Source: Selenomonadales bacterium (GTDB taxonomy: Bacteria; Bacillota; Negativicutes; Selenomonadales; Selenomonadaceae). Taken from it: 64,000 nt of DNA. The stretch lies in contig CAAGHH010000007.1 in the NCBI GenBank assembly GCA_900769615.1, positions 1 to 64,000 of the forward strand. The letters run 5' to 3'. Below, one piece after another: positions 27,516 to 36,038 of this stretch. The notes under the pieces were generated by a model, which did no database searches, was not told where the DNA came from, and saw nothing but the letters and a program-made list of their open reading frames with translations. A program made the position numbers and the translations under genes. Every line of letters starts with the position of its first letter. Within the stretch, counting starts at the first letter, position 1.

Positions 27516-28760
27516 ATGCCCATATTTAAGAAATATGCGTTCGTTATGGACGCAGAAGGGAAACGACTTGACCCAACTATTGAGCAGAATGCCTGGCGGC
27601 TTGTTCGTCAACATAAAGCTCGACTGGTATCGAAGTTTCCAATTGTAATTCAATTGAATAAAGTCGTGGATAATCCCAACAATGATGAAATTCGTTGTGG
27701 TATTGACGATGGTGCGAATCATATCGGCCTGGCTCTGGCGCAGAAATGCCAGACCAGAAACAAGGTTTTGTTCAAAGGCACTATCGAGCAGCGCAAGGAT
27801 GTCAAACATTTGCTGACCGTTCGTCGTGGCTATCGCAGGTATCATAGATACCATAAGCAGTATCGCCCCGCCAGGTGTCTAAACCGTGCCTCATCAAGGC
27901 GTAGCGGCAGGCTAATGCCTTCGATAATCCAAAGAAAACAGGCAATTCTTCGGGTAATCGACAGGCTTTGTCAATGGATTAACATTGATGGTTACTGGCT
28001 AGAAGACGTAAAAATTGACATTCGGGCACTAACCGATGGCTACAAGCCTTACCGTTGGCAATACCAGAAGCCGAACAGAGTGGACAACAATCTTCGGCTG
28101 GCAGCTATTCATCGTGACGGCTGCAAGTGTGTGGAATGCGGCAAGACCAAAACTCGTTTTGAGGTGCATCACATTACTCCGCGAGAGGTCGGCGGGGCTG
28201 ATACTATAAGCAATCTGATAACACTATGCCCTAAATGCCATGCTAAAACTTTTGGCAGGGAATCACAGTTTGCAGATAGGTACTATGCTTTGATTGGTTC
28301 CACAGGTCATGTCGAAGGACTTGCTGATGCCCAGCGTGTTATGCAGGGTAAGCATTGGTTCAGAGAGCAACTGCAACAGAGAGGTTCGCTAGTTTTGACT
28401 ACTGGCGGCAACACCGCCAATAAGCGTGAAGACTGGGATATTGCAAAGACTCACTCCAATGATGCAGTCTGCATAACTGATTTGAAGCCAGAGAACATAG
28501 ACATCGAAGAGTGGACTATAAAGCCTATGCGTCGCAAAAACAAAGCTGGGGTCGATGAAGTCTGCGGTTTCCATCATCGGGATTATGTGACCTACACTTA
28601 TCGCAATGGTGAAACCCATACGGGTTACGTCACTGCGATGTATCCGGAGCTTCATGCTCTGAATTTCCAATCTCCAACGAAGCATTGCAAAAAGGCTAAT
28701 GCCTTAAAATGCAAACTGGTTTGGAGATACAGCAAGATATATTGGCTCAAATGTGTCTAG
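27516..28760 (+). CDS. iscB: IscB-like RNA-guided RuvC/HNH nuclease
   Basis: A 414-aa protein from ATG 27516 (AAAGGTGG upstream). Order: an N-terminal PLMP-like domain (1-50) in which the PLMP motif itself is replaced by RLDP; RuvC-I GIDDGANHIGLAL with Asp64; an Arg-rich bridge helix RRGYRRYHRYHKQYRP (103-118) and SSRRSGR; RuvC-II LEDVKIDI with Glu163; an HNH domain (193-245) with zinc pairs CVEC and CPKC, HHI (218-220), Asn233 and His242; RuvC-III KTHSNDA with His313 and Asp316; and a C-terminal target-interaction-like domain (FHHRDYVTYTYRNGETHTGY). All catalytic residues appear intact. No Cas1/Cas2 and no transposase nearby. The alternative, a generic RRXRR/HNH homing-type nuclease, is less likely given the structured upstream RNA. 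Confidence 0.9.
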   Translation: MPIFKKYAFVMDAEGKRLDPTIEQNAWRLVRQHKARLVSKFPIVIQLNKVVDNPNNDEIRCGIDDGANHIGLALAQKCQTRNKVLFKGTIEQRKDVKHLLTVRRGYRRYHRYHKQYRPARCLNRASSRRSGRLMPSIIQRKQAILRVIDRLCQWINIDGYWLEDVKIDIRALTDGYKPYRWQYQKPNRVDNNLRLAAIHRDGCKCVECGKTKTRFEVHHITPREVGGADTISNLITLCPKCHAKTFGRESQFADRYYALIGSTGHVEGLADAQRVMQGKHWFREQLQQRGSLVLTTGGNTANKREDWDIAKTHSNDAVCITDLKPENIDIEEWTIKPMRRKNKAGVDEVCGFHHRDYVTYTYRNGETHTGYVTAMYPELHALNFQSPTKHCKKANALKCKLVWRYSKIYWLKCV

Positions 28761-28783
28761 ATAAATACTTCTAGACATATTTG
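28748..28783. repeat. Right-end hairpin of the IscB element
   Basis: Arms CAAATGTGTCTAG and CTAGACATATTTG (13 bp, one G-T mismatch) flank a 10-nt loop. The hairpin spans the iscB stop codon and ends 11 nt before the right-hand ATAAGGA. Subterminal hairpins are typical of IS200/IS605 ends. There is no T-run, so it should not terminate the operon strongly. Confidence 0.7.
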
Positions 28784-28813
28784 ACCATACTTTAATAAGG
28801 AGATTTGGCACTG

Positions 28814-30019
28814 ATGAAAGAAACTGATAAGGAAATATTTGCCGAGGATAAAGCCAATTATTTACCGGTGTTTAACCGTTATCAAATCGTATTGGATCAT
28901 GGTGATGGCGTATATGCTTGGGATAATAATGGTAAAAAATACATTGACTTTTTAGGCGGTATTGCGGTTAATGTTTTGGGGCATAATTATAAACCGCTAG
29001 TTGATGCAATTGCTGAACAGGCTGGCAAAATGATCCACTGTTCCAATCTTTACTATACGCAGCCACAGGCTGATGCAGCCGCTAAACTGGTTAAATTAAG
29101 CGGTTTGGGCAAAGCTTTTTTTGGTAACTCTGGTGCGGAAGCCAATGAAGGCGCGATAAAGATTGCCCGTAAATATGCACATAGTATTGATCCGGAAAAA
29201 TCACAGATAATTTCTGCTTGGGACAGCTTTCATGGCCGCACGCTGGCAACGCTTACCGCAACTGGTCAGCCGCACTATCAAGAAGGCGTAGGACCACTTC
29301 CCGCAGGCTTTGATTATGTTCATTACAATGACATAGCTGAGCTTGAAGCAATGATGAGTGACAAAACCGCTGCGGTAATGTTAGAGACCATTCAGGGTGA
29401 AGGCGGCGTTCATACACCTGATGGAGATTATTTAAAAAAGGTAAGAGCACTTTGCGATAAATATCAGGCGCTTTTGATACTGGATGAGATTCAGGCAGGT
29501 ATTGGTCGCAGCGGCAAGTTCTTTGCCTATGAAAAATACGGTATAAAACCGGATATTGTAACGCTGGCTAAAGGTTTAGCTGGTGGCGTTCCCATTGGTG
29601 CTTTCATCGTAACTGACGAAGTTGCCAAAGCCTTTAAACCAGGCGATCATGGCACTACTTTTGGCGGCAATCCGCTGGCTTGTGCTGCCGCTAATGTTGT
29701 ATTAGATACCGTACCCAAACCAGAATTTTTGGAAAAAGTTACGGAAGTCGGTGCTTACTTTAAAGGTGAGCTGCAAAAGCTCAAGGCTAAATATCCGGAG
29801 CTTATAGTTGATGTTCGTGGTGAAGGTCTTATTTTGGGCGCTGAATTAAAATCAGCTGAGCATGGACGGGATATTGTCAATAAATGTCTGGAAAAGGGCG
29901 CTATTATCAATTGTACGGTTGGCAAGGTACTGCGCTTTATACCACCGCTTATCATCACAAAACAAGATGTTGATACAGTCGTTGCAATATTAGATGAGGC
30001 TATTGCCCTTTATGCATAA
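28814..30019 (+). CDS. argD: Acetylornithine aminotransferase ArgD
   Basis: A 401-aa class III PLP aminotransferase converting N-acetylglutamate semialdehyde to N-acetylornithine. ATG 28814 follows AAGGAGA (28797-28803), part of which is the repeated element edge. Motifs: FFGNSGAEANEGAIKIARK, DEIQAGIGRSGKFFAYE, PLP-lysine in TLAKGLAGGVPIGAF, and TFGGNPLACAAA. The IscB insertion now lies between it and argB, so operon transcription must read through about 1.6 kb of foreign DNA. Confidence 0.96.
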   Translation: MKETDKEIFAEDKANYLPVFNRYQIVLDHGDGVYAWDNNGKKYIDFLGGIAVNVLGHNYKPLVDAIAEQAGKMIHCSNLYYTQPQADAAAKLVKLSGLGKAFFGNSGAEANEGAIKIARKYAHSIDPEKSQIISAWDSFHGRTLATLTATGQPHYQEGVGPLPAGFDYVHYNDIAELEAMMSDKTAAVMLETIQGEGGVHTPDGDYLKKVRALCDKYQALLILDEIQAGIGRSGKFFAYEKYGIKPDIVTLAKGLAGGVPIGAFIVTDEVAKAFKPGDHGTTFGGNPLACAAANVVLDTVPKPEFLEKVTEVGAYFKGELQKLKAKYPELIVDVRGEGLILGAELKSAEHGRDIVNKCLEKGAIINCTVGKVLRFIPPLIITKQDVDTVVAILDEAIALYA

Positions 30020-30021
30020 AT

Positions 30022-30047
30022 TTTATGCATAAAAAATGTATATGTAT
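30022..30047. promoter_or_regulatory. ARG-box-like operator upstream of argF
   Basis: TTTATGCATAAAAAATGTAT followed by ATGTAT, matching the argC site at 19 of the first 20 bases. TTTATGCATAAA also occurs 13 nt earlier, across the argD stop. A weak promoter (TATACA-N17-TATAAT, 30071-30099) lies between it and argF, suggesting separate arginine-responsive transcription of argFGH. Confidence 0.6.
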
Positions 30048-30142
30048 ACAAAAATACTTACACTATACTCTATACAGGATAATAATTAAGTAGTATAATA
30101 TGCATTAGCAACGGACAATATTTACAGCAATGGAGGGGCTTT

Positions 30143-31075
30143 ATGCTAAAGGGAAAAGATATGTTATCAATCCATGATTTGTCCGTGGATGATGTTCAGG
30201 AAATATTAGCGCTGGCAAAGGAACTCAAGGCTAAACAAAAAGCTGGCATTGAGCACCATCTGCTAAAGGGCAAGACTTTGGGTATGATTTTTGAAAAGTC
30301 TTCGACTCGTACTCGGGTATCGTTTGAAACAGGCATGTATCAGTTAGGCGGACAGGCACTGTTCTTGTCTAACCGTGATTTGCAGCTTGGCCGCGGCGAA
30401 CCGATAAAAGATACGGCACGAGTTTTGTCACGTTACTTAGATGGAATCATGATTCGTACTTTCGGTCATGACCGTGTAGTAGAAATGGCAAAATATGCAA
30501 GTATTCCGGTTATTAATGCATTAACTGATTTATTGCATCCTTGTCAGGTACTTACCGATTTATTGACGATTCAGGAGCACAAGGGCAAAAATCTCAAAGG
30601 GCTGAAGATGGCTTATGTTGGTGATGGCAACAATATGACCAACTCCTACATGTATGGCTGTGCTAAGGCTGGCATGACTTTTGTGGCCGCTACCCCAGAG
30701 GATTACCGTCCTGATGAGCAGGTAGTAAAAAATGCTATTGAAGATGCCAAAGCTACTGGCGCGTCAATAACGCTGGTGACGGATCCTAAGGAAGCAGTAA
30801 AGGATGCTGATATCGTTGTTACTGATACCTGGGCCAGCATGGGACAGGAAGCTGAACACGATATGCGCAAGAAAATTTTTGCGCCGTATCAGGTTAATAA
30901 GGAACTGTTGCAGGGCGCCGATAAGCGGGTAATAGTAATGCACTGTCTGCCAGCTTATCGTGGTGAAGAAATCACGGAAGATGTATTTGAGGCTAATGCT
31001 GATGTTATCTTCGATGAAGCTGAAAACCGCCTGCATACGCAAAAAGCAATTATGGCCCTTACTATGGGTGATTAA
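30143..31075 (+). CDS. argF: Ornithine carbamoyltransferase ArgF
   Basis: A 310-aa protein; ATG follows GGAGGGG. It condenses ornithine and carbamoyl phosphate to citrulline. Carbamoyl-phosphate motif SSTRTRVSFETGM, ornithine-binding stretch HPCQVLTDLLTI, catalytic MHCLPAYRGEEI. It leads the argF-argG-argH segment, which may have its own promoter. Confidence 0.96.
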   Translation: MLKGKDMLSIHDLSVDDVQEILALAKELKAKQKAGIEHHLLKGKTLGMIFEKSSTRTRVSFETGMYQLGGQALFLSNRDLQLGRGEPIKDTARVLSRYLDGIMIRTFGHDRVVEMAKYASIPVINALTDLLHPCQVLTDLLTIQEHKGKNLKGLKMAYVGDGNNMTNSYMYGCAKAGMTFVAATPEDYRPDEQVVKNAIEDAKATGASITLVTDPKEAVKDADIVVTDTWASMGQEAEHDMRKKIFAPYQVNKELLQGADKRVIVMHCLPAYRGEEITEDVFEANADVIFDEAENRLHTQKAIMALTMGD

Positions 31076-31095
31076 TAGGAAAGAGGGAAATTACT

Positions 31096-32310
31096 ATGGC
31101 TAAACAGATTAAGAAAGTTGTACTCGCTTATTCCGGTGGTCTTGATACCTCCGTTATTATTCCTTGGTTAAAGGAACATTATGACGGCTGTGAAGTTATC
31201 GCTTGCTGTGCTGATGTTGGTCAGGGCGATGAACTCGATGCAGTTCATGATAAAGCTTTAAAATCCGGTGCTTCCAAGGTTTATATTGCTGACCTCAAGG
31301 AAGAATTCCTTAAAGAATATGTATGGCCAACTTTAAAAGCTGGTGCTGTTTATGAGGATAAGTATCTGCTTGGTACATCTTTTGCTCGTCCAATCATTGC
31401 TAAGAAGCTGGTTGAGATTGCTAAAGAGGAAGGCGCTGATGCTATCGCTCATGGTGCTACCGGTAAAGGTAATGACCAGGTCCGTTTTGAGCTTACTGTT
31501 AAAGCTTTGGCACCAAACATTACGCTGATTGCACCGTGGCGTGAATGGGATCTTGATTCTCGTTCAGCTGAAATTGAATATGCTAAGAAACATGGTATTC
31601 CTATTGCTACGGAAAACAAGACTTATTCTATGGATAGAAATATCTGGCATCTTTCGCATGAGGGTTCTGATCTTGAGGATCCAGCTAATGAGCCGCATAA
31701 CAGCATGTTCCTCATTTCCAAAGCTCCAGAAGATGCTCCGGATAAGCCAGAGTATGTAACTATTGATTTTGAAAAAGGCGAACCGGTAGCTGTAAATGGC
31801 AAGAAGCTCGGTGCTGTTGAGCTTTTGACTGAGCTTAATGAAATCGGTGCTCGTAATGGTGTTGGTATCGTTGACATTTGCGAAAACCGTTTGGTTGGCA
31901 TGAAATCCCGTGGCGTTTATGAGAATCCGGGCGGAAGCCTTTTATACTATGCTCATCGTGAGCTTGAGTACCTCTGCCTTGATCGCAATACGTTCCATTA
32001 CAAACAGCAGATTGGCATCCGTTATGCAGAGCTGGTTTATGATGGAATGTGGTTCTGCCAGCTGCGTGAAGCCCTCGATGCTTTCGTTAACAGCACGCAG
32101 GAGACAGTTACTGGTTCAGTTAAACTGAAGCTTTATAAAGGCAACATTATTTCAGCTGGTTCGAAATCCCCGTATTCACTCTATAGCCAGGAATTTGTTA
32201 CGTTTGAGCATGATGATGTTTACAATCAGGCTGATGCTACTGGCTTTATCAATCTCTTTGGTCTGCCACTCAAGGTTCGGGCACTTATGCAGGAGAAGAA
32301 TGCTAAATGA
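31096..32310 (+). CDS. argG: Argininosuccinate synthase ArgG
   Basis: A 404-aa ATP-dependent ligase joining citrulline and aspartate. The PP-loop motif AYSGGLDTSVII is at residues 10-21, then ADVGQGDE, HGATGKGNDQVRFE, and SMDRNIWHLSHEG. Starts 20 nt after argF with AGAGGGAAA upstream. Its final codons overlap argH by 4 nt (ATGA). Confidence 0.97.
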   Translation: MAKQIKKVVLAYSGGLDTSVIIPWLKEHYDGCEVIACCADVGQGDELDAVHDKALKSGASKVYIADLKEEFLKEYVWPTLKAGAVYEDKYLLGTSFARPIIAKKLVEIAKEEGADAIAHGATGKGNDQVRFELTVKALAPNITLIAPWREWDLDSRSAEIEYAKKHGIPIATENKTYSMDRNIWHLSHEGSDLEDPANEPHNSMFLISKAPEDAPDKPEYVTIDFEKGEPVAVNGKKLGAVELLTELNEIGARNGVGIVDICENRLVGMKSRGVYENPGGSLLYYAHRELEYLCLDRNTFHYKQQIGIRYAELVYDGMWFCQLREALDAFVNSTQETVTGSVKLKLYKGNIISAGSKSPYSLYSQEFVTFEHDDVYNQADATGFINLFGLPLKVRALMQEKNAK

Positions 32311-33734
32311 GTGAGGCTATGTGGGGCGGTCGTTTCAGTAAAACGACCGATGAGATGATAAATGAATTTCAAGCGTCGATAAACTTTGATAAGCGCATGT
32401 ATCATGAGGATATCGCCGGTTCAATTGCCCATGCTACGATGCTGGCAAAATGCAAAATTATCTCTAATGAGGATAAGGATGCTATAATCGGTGGACTGAA
32501 GGCTATCTTAGAGCAAATCGAAGCTGGAAAATTTGATTTTTCCGTTGACCTTGAAGATATTCATATGAATATTGAAAAGAGACTTACTGAGGCAATAGGC
32601 GAGGCTGGCGGCCGTTTGCATACAGCACGCAGCCGTAACGATCAGGTGGCGCTTGATACTCATATGTACATTCGTCGCCAAGTAGTCGAGGTACAGAAGG
32701 AAATTGAGAATCTGCAGCAGGCTTTGGTTGAAACCGCTGAAAAGTACAGCGATGTCATCATGCCGGGATATACTCACCTGCAACGGGCACAGCCGATACT
32801 TTTTGCGCATCATCTGTTAGCATATTTTGGAATGTTGTCACGCGATTTTTCGCGTTTCGCTGGCGTTTACAAGCGTGCTGACATCATGCCATTAGGTGCT
32901 GGTGCTCTTGCTGGCACGACTTTTCCGATTGATCGTGAATTTGTTCAAAAGCAGCTCAATTTTGAAAGTATTTATACTAACAGTTTGGATGCAGTCAGCG
33001 ACCGTGATTACATCATGGAATTTTTATCGGCAGCTTCAATACTGATGGTTCATCTTTCCCGCTTGTCGGAGGAAACAATACTTTGGTGCAGTCGTGAGTT
33101 TTCGTTTGTTGAGCTTGACGATGCGCATTGTACGGGTTCATCAATGATGCCGCAGAAAAAGAATCCAGATGTGTCTGAGCTGGTACGTGGCAAGACGGGT
33201 CGGGTGGTTGGTCATCTCATGGCGATGCTGACTACCGTCAAGGGATTGCCGCTGGCTTATAACAAAGACCTGCAAGAAGACAAGGAAGGTATCTTTGATG
33301 CGATAGATACAGTGAAATTCAGCTTGGCAGTTTATGCACAGCTGATTCGAGGGATGAAGGTTCGCAAGGACGTTATGAAAAAAGCCGTAACGGAAGATTT
33401 TTCTAATGCTACTGATTTAGCGGATTATCTCGTGAAGAAGGGAATGCCCTTCCGCAAAGCTCATGCTGTATCAGGTACGGCCGTGCATAATTGCATTGCT
33501 GCTGGCAAGTATCTTGAAGATATGACGCTGGCAGAGTTCAAGGAGCTTTCACCGCTTTTTGAAGCTGACATAAAAGATGCTATCAGCCCGGAGACGTGTG
33601 TTAAGAACCGTAATTCGTTAGGTGGTACATCTTATAAGCAGGTTGAATTGCAATTAAAGGCTGCTAAAGAACTATTGACTAGTGAAAAGTCACTTAGTGA
33701 TAAGGCACAGGCTCAGCAGATTCAAGTTAAATAA
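32307..33734 (+). CDS. argH: Argininosuccinate lyase ArgH
   Basis: A 475-aa fumarase/aspartase-superfamily lyase releasing arginine and fumarate. MWGGRFSK start, LEDIHMNIEKRL, the catalytic-His segment MPGYTHLQRAQPI, and the signature GSSMMPQKKNPDVSELVRGK. Last gene of the arginine operon. The fumarate it releases could feed the fumarate reductase encoded earlier in the window. Confidence 0.97.
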   Translation: MSEAMWGGRFSKTTDEMINEFQASINFDKRMYHEDIAGSIAHATMLAKCKIISNEDKDAIIGGLKAILEQIEAGKFDFSVDLEDIHMNIEKRLTEAIGEAGGRLHTARSRNDQVALDTHMYIRRQVVEVQKEIENLQQALVETAEKYSDVIMPGYTHLQRAQPILFAHHLLAYFGMLSRDFSRFAGVYKRADIMPLGAGALAGTTFPIDREFVQKQLNFESIYTNSLDAVSDRDYIMEFLSAASILMVHLSRLSEETILWCSREFSFVELDDAHCTGSSMMPQKKNPDVSELVRGKTGRVVGHLMAMLTTVKGLPLAYNKDLQEDKEGIFDAIDTVKFSLAVYAQLIRGMKVRKDVMKKAVTEDFSNATDLADYLVKKGMPFRKAHAVSGTAVHNCIAAGKYLEDMTLAEFKELSPLFEADIKDAISPETCVKNRNSLGGTSYKQVELQLKAAKELLTSEKSLSDKAQAQQIQVK

Positions 33735-33750
33735 ACATAATAATATAGCG

Positions 33751-33788
33751 AAAAAGCCGCAATCTTTATCTTGAGGTTGCGGTTTTTT
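33751..33788 (+). terminator. Terminator of the arginine operon
   Basis: Stem AAAAGCCGCAA/TTGCGGTTTTT with a loop of about 14 nt, ending in T6. Confidence 0.9.
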
Positions 33789-33866
33789 GGTGCTGATTAA
33801 AAATAATATCTTGAAGCAGTAAGCTTTTTTTAGTAAGATGAAATAAAATGCAAGGGAGGAATTTTG

Positions 33867-34052
33867 ATGGATTGGTTACGCAAGGCAGTAAAGCCGATGG
33901 ATATTCTTATCGCGGTCGTTGGACTGTATTTGCTGCTATTTACGATTGATTACAGCAACATGTCCACGCTGGATATAGTGTATCTCGTCTGTTTTGGTAT
34001 TTGGTTTGTAATGCTGGCGGTTCGTATATACATATACTGGAAAGGTAAATAA
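33867..34052 (+). CDS. Small two-helix membrane protein
   Basis: A 61-aa protein; ATG 33867 with GGGAGGA (33854-33860). Two hydrophobic helices (about 12-28 and 37-56) are joined by a short polar loop (DYSNMSTLD), with a basic C-terminus. No family recognised. Its stop overlaps the next start (TAATG), so it is translated with the HAD phosphatase. Confidence 0.75.
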   Translation: MDWLRKAVKPMDILIAVVGLYLLLFTIDYSNMSTLDIVYLVCFGIWFVMLAVRIYIYWKGK

Positions 34053-34858
34053 TGAAAAAAGCAATATTTTTTGATATAGATGGAACTTTGATTAATATTT
34101 ATAAGGGGCAAACCCAAATGACCAAGACGGTAAGGGAAGCGATATTAGCCCTTAGAAAAGCGGGTCATTATACGTTTATTGCTTCGGGGCGGCCACTGGC
34201 ATTTCTCGATCCTGAGCTTAGGGAACCAGGCTTATTTGATGGCTATGTGCTGATGAACGGTGCGGCAGTTTTAGTGCATGATAAAATAATATATGAAGCA
34301 CCGCTGCCGAAAAAAGCGGTCAAAGAAATTTTAGCTATGGCTGATGAAAATAATATTGAATATATTTTAGAAACTTATCCTGAGGTATATTTAAAGTCTG
34401 AGTATCATGGTCTTGCTAAAACTTATCAGGAAATAAAAATTAATGTGGCTGATTTCGTTCGGCAAAATGTAAATCCCAATGATATTGATATTTGCAAAAT
34501 TGAATTTTTGAGTGCCAGTGAAAGTGTGCTGCCAGTATTTAAAAAATTTTTGGCGATGCCAGGCTTTACAGGGCTTATCGATCCAACAATCAATCGTTAT
34601 CTGGAACTTTATTCAGCAGCTGTTTCCAAGGCAACCGGTATCGAAAAGGTATTAGAATACCTCGATGTTCCGCTAGCTGAAAGTTATGCGTTTGGTGACG
34701 GATTAAATGATATAGAAATGATGTCAACTGTAGGCAACAGTATGGTGATGGGCAATGCCGAACCTGAGCTGAAAGCTAAGGCAGATGTCGTTTTGCCAAC
34801 TGTTGATGAAGATGGCGTAGCTGAGGGCATTTACCGGTATATACTAAAAAGCAAATAA
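34052..34858 (+). CDS. Cof-type HAD-superfamily phosphatase
   Basis: A 268-aa protein. Motif I FFDIDGTL (nucleophile Asp8 and Asp10), motif II IASGRP, a type IIB cap (about 85-190), and motifs III/IV K-AT-GIEKVLE and FGDGLNDIEMM. This Cof/YidA group dephosphorylates sugar phosphates, nucleotides or flavin intermediates; the substrate is not predictable from sequence. Coupled with the small membrane protein. Confidence 0.9.
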   Translation: MKKAIFFDIDGTLINIYKGQTQMTKTVREAILALRKAGHYTFIASGRPLAFLDPELREPGLFDGYVLMNGAAVLVHDKIIYEAPLPKKAVKEILAMADENNIEYILETYPEVYLKSEYHGLAKTYQEIKINVADFVRQNVNPNDIDICKIEFLSASESVLPVFKKFLAMPGFTGLIDPTINRYLELYSAAVSKATGIEKVLEYLDVPLAESYAFGDGLNDIEMMSTVGNSMVMGNAEPELKAKADVVLPTVDEDGVAEGIYRYILKSK

Positions 34859-34885
34859 TTAAGCAAAACGTTTGAGGTGCAGAAA

Positions 34886-35824
34886 ATGCGAAAAAAAATA
34901 GGTATCTTTTTAGGTGCCATAATGTTAATGGCAGCAATTTTCAGTGGCTGTAGTAATAGTGCTACGGTTGCTGATAAAGGTTCAGCCAATGTCAGCAGTG
35001 AACAAAATGCGGCGATTGGCGGCAAGCTTACGATAAAAATGCTGAATGTTGGTCAGGGGGATGCTATCTTATTGCAGACAGCTGACCAAACCGTGCTGAT
35101 TGATACGAGCGATCTGGATGAGCAGGATAAACTGCGGCAGGAACTGAAAAAAGCTGGCGTAAAAAAAATTGATAAGCTGATACTTACTCATCCCCATGCG
35201 GATCACATTGGCGGGGTAGCAGGTGTAGTTTTGCAGGATTATCAGGTGGGTGAGGTCTATGATGACGGTATGCCATCTAAATCCAAAGTTTATTTAAATT
35301 ACATGAAACTTTTAAAGCAAAAAAATATAAAGCGTCATGGTTTGACTGCTGGGGAAACGCTTGATTTTGGCAGCGGAGTTAAGTTTGAAGTATTGGCGCC
35401 GGCAGCTGATTTAGTGGCAAAAGGACAGGAAAAGGGTTATAAGCATGATCCTAACAATGAATCGGTAGTTGGCCGGCTGGTATATGGTGATTTTTCAATG
35501 ATGTTTACTGGCGATGCGGAAAAAGCTGAGGAAAGTACGATACTTTCAGCTTTTGCGGGCAAGGTGAAAAGTAAGGTGCTGAAAGCTGGTCATCATGGCA
35601 GCAAGACGTCATCATCATCGGAATTTTTGCGAGCCGTACAGCCGGAAGCCGTAGTTATTTCTTGTGGTGCTGGTAATGACTATGGTCATCCGCATAAAGA
35701 AACTATGAAAAAATATCGGGCATTAAAATTGCAGATATTTGAAACCGATAAAAACGGGACGATAACTATTACGAGTGATGGCAAGAGCTATCAAATAGAA
35801 CCGGAACAGGGGGCTGCGCAATGA
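34886..35824 (+). CDS. Lipoprotein metallo-beta-lactamase hydrolase, ComEC C-terminal type
   Basis: A 312-aa protein. ATG 34886 (GAGGTG upstream) gives a signal peptide with lipobox FSGC near residue 23. The MBL domain starts LNVGQGDAILLQTADQTVLID. The metal motif is THPHADHIGG, with later TGDAEKAEE, GHHGSKTSSS and YGHPHKE. This is the detached ComEC-like nuclease/hydrolase domain found as an exported protein in many Firmicutes. It overlaps the DUF3006 gene by 4 nt. Confidence 0.9.
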   Translation: MRKKIGIFLGAIMLMAAIFSGCSNSATVADKGSANVSSEQNAAIGGKLTIKMLNVGQGDAILLQTADQTVLIDTSDLDEQDKLRQELKKAGVKKIDKLILTHPHADHIGGVAGVVLQDYQVGEVYDDGMPSKSKVYLNYMKLLKQKNIKRHGLTAGETLDFGSGVKFEVLAPAADLVAKGQEKGYKHDPNNESVVGRLVYGDFSMMFTGDAEKAEESTILSAFAGKVKSKVLKAGHHGSKTSSSSEFLRAVQPEAVVISCGAGNDYGHPHKETMKKYRALKLQIFETDKNGTITITSDGKSYQIEPEQGAAQ

Positions 35825-36021
35825 TATCGGCGTATATAGATCGCTTTGAAGGCGAGGTTGCGGTCATACTTTTAGGTGATGATATGAAGCAGGCAAAATT
35901 TCCCAAAAGTTATTTGCCAGCAGATGTTAGTGAAGGTGATTACATAACTATCAGTATTGCTTATGATAAGGAAGCTACTGAACAGGCCGAAAAAGAGGCT
36001 TTGGAGTTACTAAAAGATTAA
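35821..36021 (+). CDS. DUF3006 domain protein
   Basis: A 66-aa protein starting within the MBL stop (ATGA). IDRFEGEVAVILLGDD and the ending DKEATEQAEKEALELL fit the DUF3006 pattern, a small beta-rich domain commonly encoded next to ComEC-like MBL proteins. Function unknown. The tight overlap suggests a fixed stoichiometry or functional partnership. Confidence 0.85.
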   Translation: MISAYIDRFEGEVAVILLGDDMKQAKFPKSYLPADVSEGDYITISIAYDKEATEQAEKEALELLKD

Positions 36022-36038
36022 TAAGGAGGGGATATTTT

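Larger units (their letters stand above)
27204..28801 (+). mobile_element. IscB-carrying IS200/IS605-like element inserted between argB and argD
   Basis: The insert is bounded by the same 7 bases, ATAAGGA, at 27204-27210 and 28795-28801. Removing one copy and everything between gives GATAAGGAGATTTGG, in which argB keeps its stop and argD keeps its ribosome-binding site, so the edges are well supported. It holds small hairpins near the left edge (TCGAT/ATCGA at 27226-27238), about 300 nt of structured non-coding DNA, iscB, and a right-end hairpin at 28748-28783. No TnpA transposase is encoded, so it is non-autonomous. Orientation matches the operon. Y1-transposed elements do not make true duplications, so the repeat may reflect target-sequence identity between one flank and an element end. 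Confidence 0.8.

Noticed and set aside
27366..27854. Minus-strand ORF overlapping the start of iscB and its RNA region
   Set aside because: The plus strand encodes clear RuvC motifs and stems; the antisense frame has no recognisable features.
27211..28801. Group I or group II intron with an HNH maturase/homing enzyme
   Set aside because: The insert lies between genes, not within one. No group II domain V or 5' GUGYG boundary was seen, and the RuvC-HNH-RuvC order fits IscB.
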